Below, one piece after another: positions 51,939-57,500 of a stretch of 57,500 nt of DNA; the first letter of the stretch is position 1; every line of letters starts with the position of its first letter. Source of the stretch: SAR324 cluster bacterium (lineage in GTDB: Bacteria > SAR324 > JACQKK01); the NCBI GenBank assembly GCA_022574555.1, contig JACZRV010000008.1, positions 1 to 57,500 on the forward strand. The letters are read 5' to 3'. Made by a program: the position numbers and the translations under genes. The notes under the pieces are model-generated. The model was not told the origin of the DNA. It searched no databases and was given only the letters and a program-made list of their open reading frames with translations.

Positions 51939-51976
51939 ATGCGCCCGTTCGGCTGTGGCTGGACGGGCATTTTTTT
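51939..51976 (+). terminator. Intrinsic terminator of lon2
   Basis: ATG and CCCGT, split by a CG bulge, pair with ACGGGCAT to form an 8-bp stem around a 14-base loop, and seven T follow. It lies 21 bases after the lon2 stop and before the convergent HNH gene. Confidence 0.75.
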
Positions 51977-52010
51977 CCTGTCGTTGGAATTCAGCCCAAA
52001 CGCGGCCGGG

Positions 52011-52526
52011 TCAGCTTTGCCCCCATGCCAGATAGTCCTGCCAAATCGGCGGTGCCGATTCCACACGTAGGGAAAGGGCGATATTGGGCAGCCACTTGGG
52101 TTCCTCGGGCCGTTTGACCGGACGGAGATTGGCGCTCTGTGGCAGTTTATTGCCTTTCTTGAGGTTGCAGGAGATACATGACGTGACGACATTGTCCCAG
52201 GTCGTCTTGCCCCCTTTGCTTTTCGGCCAGACGTGGTCGTAGGTGAGCAGGTGGGAGGGGTGCGGCCTGTTGCAGTATTGGCACGTGTATCTGTCGCGAA
52301 AGAATATATTCTGACGGGAAAACTTAACCGTACGCGGCCGACGGGGAATCGTGCGGTGCAGCCGCACCACCGCCGGAAGACTGAGGCTCAGCGAGGGGCT
52401 GTGCACCATCCGTTCGTAAGCTTCGACGACTTCAACTTTCCGCAGAATGGTCAAGATCACCGCCTTCTTCCAGGAGATAATCTTCAGCGGTTCGTACGTG
52501 GTAGCAAGCAATAGGGTATGTTCCAT
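52011..52526 (-). CDS. HNH endonuclease family protein
   Basis: The 171-residue protein has the zinc-supported HNH nuclease module: CQYCNRPHPSHLLTYDHVWPKSKGG followed by WDNVVTSCISCNLKKGNK. This gives the two CxxC pairs and the catalytic DH..N pattern. The N-terminal half (ATTYEPLKIISWKKAV, RTIPRRPRTVKFSRQNIFFRD) is the extension common to small chromosomal HNH proteins of unknown role. The ATG at 52526 begins at the usual family start. It has no adjacent methylase or intron, so it need not be mobile or restriction-related. Confidence 0.88.
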   Translation of the reverse strand: MEHTLLLATTYEPLKIISWKKAVILTILRKVEVVEAYERMVHSPSLSLSLPAVVRLHRTIPRRPRTVKFSRQNIFFRDRYTCQYCNRPHPSHLLTYDHVWPKSKGGKTTWDNVVTSCISCNLKKGNKLPQSANLRPVKRPEEPKWLPNIALSLRVESAPPIWQDYLAWGQS

Positions 52527-52568
52527 CACATCAACCACTCCAATTTCAAATTTCAAAATGCAGACTTC

Positions 52569-52811
52569 TTAATCATCCGGCGCCATTACTCGGACATAAT
52601 TCGGTGAACGCTCTTTGACGGCTCGTTCACAAAGTTCCGGGTCGGAATAATTGATGACCCGTTGTACATGGTCCGCATCCGGTTCCCGCACACAGGTCTC
52701 GCCACGCTGCTCCCAGGCGGCCGAGCATCCCGCAATTCCCAGAACCACAAGCATACCTGTGCAGGCCAGGACAGCGGTCGACTCAACCATTTTTCTCACT
52801 ATCGAATTCAT
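52569..52811 (-). CDS. Small putative lipoprotein
   Basis: The 80-residue protein has a basic start (MNSIVRKMVES), a hydrophobic run and the lipobox LGIAGC, so the mature protein would be a lipid-anchored peptide of about 50 residues. Two further cysteines (GETCVRE and PELCERA) could form a disulfide. No family is recognised. The ATG at 52811 was chosen inside a longer open frame because only this start gives a sensible signal peptide. It lies 42 bases upstream of the HNH gene, so the two may be co-transcribed. Confidence 0.6.
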   Translation of the reverse strand: MNSIVRKMVESTAVLACTGMLVVLGIAGCSAAWEQRGETCVREPDADHVQRVINYSDPELCERAVKERSPNYVRVMAPDD

Positions 52812-52888
52812 CTGACCCGAGTTTACCCACCTCGCGAGGGCCGGGCACCATCCCGCATCACCCGGTTCGCTAGCCCTGGCCCTTGCAC

Positions 52889-54550
52889 TCAATTGATCCG
52901 TTTTTCGCGGCCTTTCCAGAGCTTTTCCCGCAAGACGTATTTTTGCACTTTGCCGGTGGACGTTCTTGGCAATTCCTCGAAAAAAACCGCTTTGGGTGCC
53001 TTGAAGTGGGCCAAATGCTGCCGGCAATAGGCGATCAACTCCGCTTCCGAAACGACGCTGCCCTCGGCTGGAGTGACGAAGGCCACGGCCACCTCTCCCC
53101 ATTTGTCGTCGGGCTGGGACACCACCGCTACATCCTTCACTGCCGGGTGGGTATACAGTACGTTTTCCACTTCAATGGTAGAAATATTTTCGCCACCGCT
53201 GATGATGATATCCTTTGCACGGTCCCGCAACTCGATGTATCCGTCGGGATGCATGACACCCAGATCGCCACTATGGAACCAGCCGCCGCGAAACGCAGCC
53301 GCGGTCGATTGCGGTTCGCGATAGTAGCCCTTCATCACGATATTCCCGCGCATGCATATCTCGCCTAACGTTTGACCATCCGCCGGTACGGGCTCAACAT
53401 TGCGATCCATCACCTGCACGTCTTCGGCGAGCATGTAAGGCACTCCTTGCCGGGCGATCAGGCGGGCACGCTGCTCCCCGGACTTCTCGCTCCATTCCGG
53501 TTGAATTTCACAAGCCGTGGTGGGGCCATAGGTCTCGGTCAATCCGTATACATGCACCACGTCCACGTTGAGGTCGAGCATCCGCTGGATGATCCTGGGT
53601 GAAGGCGGAGCCGCTGCCACGGAGACTTTGAGGCGCTGGGAAAATCGCTCCACACCGGCCTTTTGCGCGCCGTCCGCCAACATCTGCAAAACGATCGGGG
53701 CACCGCACAAGTGGGTGACGCCGAGATCCAGGATGGCACGGATGATCGTATTTGGAGTCACCATGCGCAGGCAGATATGTGTGGCGCCCAGCGCCGTCAC
53801 GCCCCAGGTGTAACACCACCCGCTACAATGGAACATGGGCAGTGTCCATAAATGGACGCTGTTCGCATCCATGTGCATCTCCAGCACGTCGCAGATACCG
53901 TTCAGGTAGACGCTGCGATGGGTGTAGATAACGCCTTTGGGTTTGCCGGTGGTTCCGCTGGTGTAATTCAGGGCGATCGTCTGATTTTCGTCTTCGGGGA
54001 AGATGCCTGGGTACGCCTGCGATGAGGCCCGGACAAATGCCTCGTAGTCCACAGCCCCTTCCGGGCGCCATTCCGCCGCGGCGGAATCTGTGCCGACGGA
54101 ATCTGCGCCGACGGAATCTGCGCCGACGGAATCTGCGCCGGCCACGATCCAGCAATCTATACCACCGAGCTCTCCGATCACCGGCCGCAGGCTCGCCAAC
54201 ATCGCCGCGTCGACGATCATGATCCGCGCCTGGCTGTGATCGACGATGTAGGCGATTTCCTGCGGACTGAGCCGGGTATTGATCGCGACCAGCGATCCTC
54301 CGGCCATGTGTACGCCGAAATTGGCCACCAGGTGTGCCGAAGTGTTGGGAGCGAGCAGAGCCACGTTTGCTTCGGTGGTCAATCCTTGCCCCAGCAATCC
54401 GTTGGCCAGGCGGCAGGCCTGCTCAAGAAACTGGGCGTAGGTCAACCGGCTGTCGCCGTCGACGATGGCGATTTTCTCCGGATAGACCCGGGCATTGCGC
54501 AGCAGAAAGGATTGCGGAGAGAGGGGTGTATAATTTGCCGGCGTAGCCAT
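52889..54550 (-). CDS. Acyl-CoA synthetase (AMP-forming)
   Basis: The 553-residue enzyme activates a carboxylic acid with ATP and CoA. Motifs are LNYTSGTTGKPKGV (phosphate loop), YGLTETYGPTT, GWFHSGDLGVMHPDGYIELRDRAKDIIISGGENIS, and the C-terminal lysine in RTSTGKVQKYVLRE. The order and length fit medium-chain or fatty acyl-CoA ligases. Around residues 137-156 there is a 5-residue repeat, DSVGA, from a 15-base tandem DNA repeat, in a surface loop. The ATG at 54550 starts at the family N-terminus; the open frame extends 68 codons upstream through another tandem repeat and is unlikely to be coding. The substrate is unknown. Confidence 0.92.
   Translation of the reverse strand: MATPANYTPLSPQSFLLRNARVYPEKIAIVDGDSRLTYAQFLEQACRLANGLLGQGLTTEANVALLAPNTSAHLVANFGVHMAGGSLVAINTRLSPQEIAYIVDHSQARIMIVDAAMLASLRPVIGELGGIDCWIVAGADSVGADSVGADSVGTDSAAAEWRPEGAVDYEAFVRASSQAYPGIFPEDENQTIALNYTSGTTGKPKGVIYTHRSVYLNGICDVLEMHMDANSVHLWTLPMFHCSGWCYTWGVTALGATHICLRMVTPNTIIRAILDLGVTHLCGAPIVLQMLADGAQKAGVERFSQRLKVSVAAAPPSPRIIQRMLDLNVDVVHVYGLTETYGPTTACEIQPEWSEKSGEQRARLIARQGVPYMLAEDVQVMDRNVEPVPADGQTLGEICMRGNIVMKGYYREPQSTAAAFRGGWFHSGDLGVMHPDGYIELRDRAKDIIISGGENISTIEVENVLYTHPAVKDVAVVSQPDDKWGEVAVAFVTPAEGSVVSEAELIAYCRQHLAHFKAPKAVFFEELPRTSTGKVQKYVLREKLWKGREKRIN
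54083..54142. repeat. 15-bp in-frame tandem repeat within acyl-CoA synthetase
   Basis: Four 15-base units (GGAATCTGCGCCGAC type) follow each other, the first and last with one or two changes. Translated on the minus strand they give repeated DSVGA. Because the unit is a multiple of three the reading frame is kept. Confidence 0.9.
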
Positions 54551-54579
54551 TACGCCAAGCCTCGTATAGAACCTATACC

Positions 54580-54623
54580 TGCAAGAAGGCCAAACCCTGC
54601 AAGAAGGCCAAACCCTGCAAGAA
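54580..54623. repeat. 18-bp tandem repeat upstream of acyl-CoA synthetase
   Basis: An 18-base unit, TGCAAGAAGGCCAAACCC, is present twice exactly with a partial third copy. It lies 30-75 bases upstream of the synthetase start, in the presumed leader or promoter region. Confidence 0.85.
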
Positions 54624-54723
54624 GGATCGGGAGCACGTCCATTTCCAATATCCGAATTCGTGAATGATGGCGCTGCATACCATATTTCAGCATGGCTGGA
54701 AAGATTGACACTGGGAGCTCCGC

Positions 54724-55923
54724 GTGAATGCTGGCCGGATGCTGCCTTTTGCATTGCCGCGGATGCCCGGCGTGGGTGGCCGAATCAAGACACGGCCCGA
54801 GGATTTCCGGGTCGAGGAGATTCCCGCCTATTTGCCTTGCGGAAGCGGCGAACACCTCTTTATCGAGGTGGAAAAGTGCAACCTGTCGACCCCGCGCCTG
54901 ATCTCGCACGTGGCCCACGTTTTGGGTCTCCCGGCCGGCCGCATCGGATACGCCGGGTTGAAGGATGCGCAGGCCATCACGCGCCAATGGATCTCCATCC
55001 ACCACGCGGCCGATCTGCCCCTGGAGGGCCTCGAGTCCGACCACGTGCGTATTCTTCGCAGGGGCCGGCACGGCAACAAATTACGCTTGGGTCACCTGCT
55101 GGGCAATCGATTCTCGGTAGTGGTCAGGGGAATATCGCCAGTCGGCGGAAAGGAAACATCGCCAGCCGGCGAAATGGACGCGATGTTGACCGCGCTCGCC
55201 GCCGGGGGCTTTCCCAATTACTTCGGACCCCAACGATTCGGGCCGGACGGAGACAACGCACAACGCGGCAAGGAACTGTTGCGGCGCGGGTTTGCGGCGA
55301 AAATGCCCATCGCGAGGATCCGATATCTGACCAATGCCTACCAGTCGGCGCTTTTCAATGAAATCGTCGGCATCCGTCTGCTGGAATCCGAGGACTACAC
55401 CGCACTGCAAGCCGGCGATCTGGCCGTACTTCACGCCAATGGGGCGTCGTTCCAGGTCACGGCCGAAAATTTGGCGGACTCTGCGCGGCGCTGCGGCCAG
55501 GGGGAGATCAGTCCCTCGGCGCCGTTGTTCGGCTATCGGACAACCCTGGCCCAGGGACGGCCAGGGACGTGGGAAGAGAGCATGCTGGAGCGGGAGGGGA
55601 TCACCCTGTCCCAATTCAAGGCCGGCGGAAAACGGCTTTCTCCCAAAGGGGAACGGCGACCGGTGCGGGCTTTGCCCCATGAATTGGTCTGGGAATCGTT
55701 CACGGAAAGCGGCGTTGCCTGCCTGCGATTGTCGTTCGTCCTCGATTCCGGCGTCTATGCCACGTCGTTGCTGCGCGAGATCATGAAGGCCGAATCCGCT
55801 CCCAATGCCGTGGAGTGGCGAACATCTCTTTTATCAGCTGACCCATTACCGGGAACACCATTACCGACAGCCCCAGCACCAGCAGCGCCGTCACCGGCAG
55901 CCCCATTACCCGCAGAAGAGTGA
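54724..55923 (+). CDS. truD: tRNA pseudouridine(13) synthase TruD
   Basis: TruD makes pseudouridine 13 in tRNA-Glu. The family motifs are present: TRPEDFRVEEIPAYLPCGSG at the start, the catalytic aspartate in IGYAGLKDAQAITRQW, FPNYFGPQRFG, and LTNAYQSALFN. The C-terminal domain is complete, but the last 25 residues are low complexity (LPGTPLPTAPAPAAPSPAAPL) and look like an added tail. The GTG at 54724 is chosen as the first in-frame start before the conserved block. Its stop lies 4 bases before the RbgA-like gene, so the two are co-transcribed. Confidence 0.92.
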   Translation: MNAGRMLPFALPRMPGVGGRIKTRPEDFRVEEIPAYLPCGSGEHLFIEVEKCNLSTPRLISHVAHVLGLPAGRIGYAGLKDAQAITRQWISIHHAADLPLEGLESDHVRILRRGRHGNKLRLGHLLGNRFSVVVRGISPVGGKETSPAGEMDAMLTALAAGGFPNYFGPQRFGPDGDNAQRGKELLRRGFAAKMPIARIRYLTNAYQSALFNEIVGIRLLESEDYTALQAGDLAVLHANGASFQVTAENLADSARRCGQGEISPSAPLFGYRTTLAQGRPGTWEESMLEREGITLSQFKAGGKRLSPKGERRPVRALPHELVWESFTESGVACLRLSFVLDSGVYATSLLREIMKAESAPNAVEWRTSLLSADPLPGTPLPTAPAPAAPSPAAPLPAEE

Positions 55924-55927
55924 CCCC

Positions 55928-56881
55928 ATGACGTCGCGGCGCAAACAGGTCACGACCCGTAAGAAAGGGCCTGACAAGCCGGCTCCTTTCAGCTGGTTTC
56001 CGCCCCACATGCTGCGGGCGCAGAAACGGCTGCTGGAGGAAATCAAGACCGCCGATCTGGTTTTGGAAATCCGGGATGCCCGTCTGCCCAGGCTGTCCGC
56101 CAATCCTACATTGGATCGCATCGTTGCAGGGCGTCAGCGGCTGGTCATCTTCAACAAGGCTTCCCTCGCCGACCCGCAACACAACGCCCGCTGGCGGCGC
56201 CATTATGAGCGGATGGCGGTGCAGGCCCTCTTTCTCGATGTGGAGGAACCCTCCGCCGCAAACCGTATATTGACCCGCTCCAAGTCGATCCTCCAACCGT
56301 GGGCCGCTGCGTTCCGTGCCCGCGACATTCGCCCCCCACCACCCCGGCTCATGGTGATCGGCATCCCCAATGTGGGGAAATCGACCCTCGTGAACCGCCT
56401 GTTGCACAGCAAAAGGCAGCCAGTGGCGCCCCATCCCGGCGTGACCCGCCGCACCGGGTGGGTGCAACTCAAGGGCAGAATGTCCCTGCTGGATTCTCCG
56501 GGCGTCCTGCTGCCCCGCATAGAAAGCGAGCGCGACGCCTTCCGCCTGAGCTGGACCGGCGCCATCCCGGACCAGATCGTCGGCGCAGAGCGTTTGGCTG
56601 TGGAACTGATTCGGGATCTGTCTCAGCGGGAACGGGTCGCAATGTTCGACCATCCCACATTACCCATTGCGCGCTCCGACATCCCCGAACTCATCCTGGA
56701 AAAGTTCGCGGCCGCACGGAATATGACGATCAAGGGCGGCAAACCCGACCTGACTCGCGCGGCGGAACTCCTGCTCCGCGAATTCCGGCGAGGCATCCTG
56801 GGAGCGATCACGTTCGAGCATCCGGAGGAATCCAGCGCTGGCGATGCGGATTCGCAACAAAGCCAATTTTCAACCCACTGA
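55928..56881 (+). CDS. RbgA/YlqF-like circularly permuted ribosome GTPase
   Basis: The 317-residue GTPase has its G motifs in permuted order. First NKASLADP (G4, about residue 77), then GIPNVGKSTLVN (G1, about 143-154) and DSPGVL (G3, about 190). This is the YlqF/RbgA layout, which acts late in 50S subunit assembly. FSWFPPHMLRAQKRL at the N-terminus matches the YlqF PGHMxKA motif. The ATG at 55928 follows AGAAGAG. The last ten codons and the stop lie within repeat copy C, so the C-terminus (QQSQFSTH) is supplied by the repeat. It is translationally close to truD. Confidence 0.88.
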   Translation: MTSRRKQVTTRKKGPDKPAPFSWFPPHMLRAQKRLLEEIKTADLVLEIRDARLPRLSANPTLDRIVAGRQRLVIFNKASLADPQHNARWRRHYERMAVQALFLDVEEPSAANRILTRSKSILQPWAAAFRARDIRPPPPRLMVIGIPNVGKSTLVNRLLHSKRQPVAPHPGVTRRTGWVQLKGRMSLLDSPGVLLPRIESERDAFRLSWTGAIPDQIVGAERLAVELIRDLSQRERVAMFDHPTLPIARSDIPELILEKFAAARNMTIKGGKPDLTRAAELLLREFRRGILGAITFEHPEESSAGDADSQQSQFSTH

Positions 56882-56966
56882 TACGACGAATGTAATTGGC
56901 TTCGTTTTGTAAATTTCGGTGTTCCGGCCCCTATTCCCTGGCGTGGACAAGCATAACTTGCCCATT
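56856..56966 (-). ncRNA. Candidate ~110-nt repeat-encoded small RNA, copy C
   Basis: The predicted transcript begins near 56966 on the minus strand. It has the hairpin GGGCAAG-TTATG-CTTGTCC (with one G-U pair), where copy A has a different but still paired stem. It then carries the invariant block GGGAATAGGGGCCGGAACAC, and ends in the long-loop inverted repeat GAAGCCAATT/AATTGGCTTTG. The RNA would run antisense across the last codons of the RbgA-like gene. Confidence 0.5.
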
Positions 56967-56972
56967 GGATTT

Positions 56973-57001
56973 ATATTACAATATCGCCTGAGTAAAGTCA
57001 A
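56973..57001 (-). promoter_or_regulatory. Sigma70-like promoter inside repeat copy C
   Basis: On the minus strand TTGACT (56996-57001) and TAATAT (56973-56978) are spaced by 17 bases, identical in hexamers and spacing to copy A. Confidence 0.65.
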
Positions 57002-57132
57002 TAGGCAATTATTGAAATTCCAGGCAGAAATCTGAGGGGCGGTCAGTCAGCCGCGCCGTTGACTTTTTCCCGCCAACCTCCACTAAATAAGGACCTTCCC
57101 GCGCAGTTCGTCTATGATCGAGGGTGCTAGAC

Positions 57133-57500
57133 ATGGAACCCACTAGTTCCACCCGCCGCCTATCCGCCATCCTGATGGCCGACGTGGTCGGCTATTCCCG
57201 CCTGATGGGCCAGGACGAGGAGCGCACCGTCGCCACCTTGCGAGCCTACCGCGAGGTCTTCACATCCTATATTCCCAAATTCAACGGTCGCGTCGTGGAC
57301 GCCAAGGGCGACGCGATCATGGCGGAGTTCGCCACGGTCACGGACGCGATCGCATGTGCGGCGGAAATCCAGCGTGAGATCGCCGAGCGCAATGAGGGCC
57401 TGGCGGAAGACCGCCGCATGCAATTTCGCATCGGTATCAACCTGGGCGAAGTGCTTGTTCAGGATGACGAAATTTATGGGGATGGTGTGAACATCGCCGC
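57133..57500 (+). CDS. Class III adenylate/guanylate cyclase, cut by window end
   Basis: Only the first 122 codons are in the window. The start MEPTSSTRRLSAILMADVVGYSRLMG contains the first metal aspartate, then VDAKGDAIMAEF with the second metal motif, and IYGDGVNIAA at the edge. The sequence closely parallels the cyclase domain of the protein at 20711-22642, so it is probably a second cyclase-TPR protein. The ATG at 57133 has no strong ribosome binding site. Repeat copy C lies immediately upstream in the divergent orientation. Confidence 0.88.
   Translation, partial: MEPTSSTRRLSAILMADVVGYSRLMGQDEERTVATLRAYREVFTSYIPKFNGRVVDAKGDAIMAEFATVTDAIACAAEIQREIAERNEGLAEDRRMQFRIGINLGEVLVQDDEIYGDGVNIA

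Larger units (their letters stand above)
56853..57010 (-). repeat. Dispersed ~150-bp repeat, copy C (full length)
   Basis: Read on the minus strand this copy matches copy A (2908-3064) throughout, including the promoter hexamers, the CCAATGGGC word, GGGAATAGGGGCCGGAACAC and the terminal inverted repeat AAGCCAATT/AATTGGCTT. Its low-coordinate end overlaps the last codons and stop of the RbgA-like gene; its high-coordinate end lies about 120 bases before the second cyclase gene. No transposase or clear target duplication is seen. Confidence 0.85.

Noticed and set aside
52569-53102. A 177-codon minus-strand frame
   Set aside because: The first 97 codons are Arg/Gly-rich antisense of the acyl-CoA synthetase end. 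Only the 80-codon lipoprotein part is credible.
1-57500. tRNA or rRNA genes
   Set aside because: No T-arm-like GTTCRANNC pattern with a foldable cloverleaf, and no rRNA-like sequence, was found in the intergenic regions read by eye.

Overview
The window looks like ordinary chromosome of an uncultured, free-living, two-membrane (Gram-negative-type) bacterium. No rRNA, tRNA, CRISPR array, phage structural genes or plasmid functions were seen. Evidence for two membranes is a signal-peptide beta-barrel protein ending in Phe, a lipobox protein and an exported DsbA-like protein. The mix of a coenzyme F420 cluster (npdG-cofD-cofC), a heterodimer-type methylmalonyl-CoA mutase large subunit, an archaeal-type class I aldolase, class III cyclases with TPR tails, two Lon proteases and a GlnD-like protein resembles deep uncultured lineages such as Tectomicrobia-like or delta-proteobacterial groups. 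I cannot fix the phylum from the sequence.

Layout. 1-7.1 kb: ftsY, a cold-shock-like protein, a methyltransferase-like protein, a ParB/SerK-like protein, then gpmI overlapping a PurO-like gene and an unknown gene. 7.1-20.6 kb: HDAC-family hydrolase plus RNase R, a giant GlnD-like protein, YggT, class I aldolase, DUF2851, a CcmI-like anchored protein, BI-1 family protein, and a small exported cupin-like gene with an in-frame UGA. 20.7-30.2 kb: cyclase-TPR protein, gltX, the F420 cluster, an orphan FixX-like ferredoxin, an outer-membrane protein, and a phosphotransferase/DUF6285 pair. 30.3-36.7 kb: der, chorismate mutase, methylmalonyl-CoA mutase, then a minus-strand run erpA-aroQ-ndk-unknown. 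37-44.5 kb: lon1, lexA, tyrosine recombinase, pseudo-receiver, RluA-type synthase, degenerate kinase-like protein. 44.5-57.5 kb: DsbA-like protein, HD-GYP protein divergent from a histidine kinase, lon2 behind a consensus promoter, HNH protein, lipoprotein, acyl-CoA synthetase, truD, RbgA-like GTPase, and the start of a second cyclase.

Functional themes are RNA and translation maintenance (ftsY, rnr, gltX, der, truD, rluA, rbgA-like), protein quality control (two lon, dsbA-like), signalling (two class III cyclases, HD-GYP, histidine kinase, pseudo-receiver, GlnD-like) and F420 and acyl-CoA metabolism.

The two observations I rate highest are noncoding or recoding signals. First, a ~150-bp dispersed repeat (near 2.9 kb and 56.9 kb in opposite orientation, truncated at 19.8 kb) carries a conserved sigma70-like promoter, a hairpin with compensatory changes and a terminal inverted repeat, so it may encode a ~110-nt small RNA family. 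Second, the cupin-like gene at 20.2-20.6 kb is interrupted by UGA, keeps a protein-like reading frame for 55 more codons, and has a hairpin with a GGUC loop 23 nt after the UGA, as expected of a bacterial selenocysteine insertion element. All identifications rest on motif recognition by eye; no database search was run.
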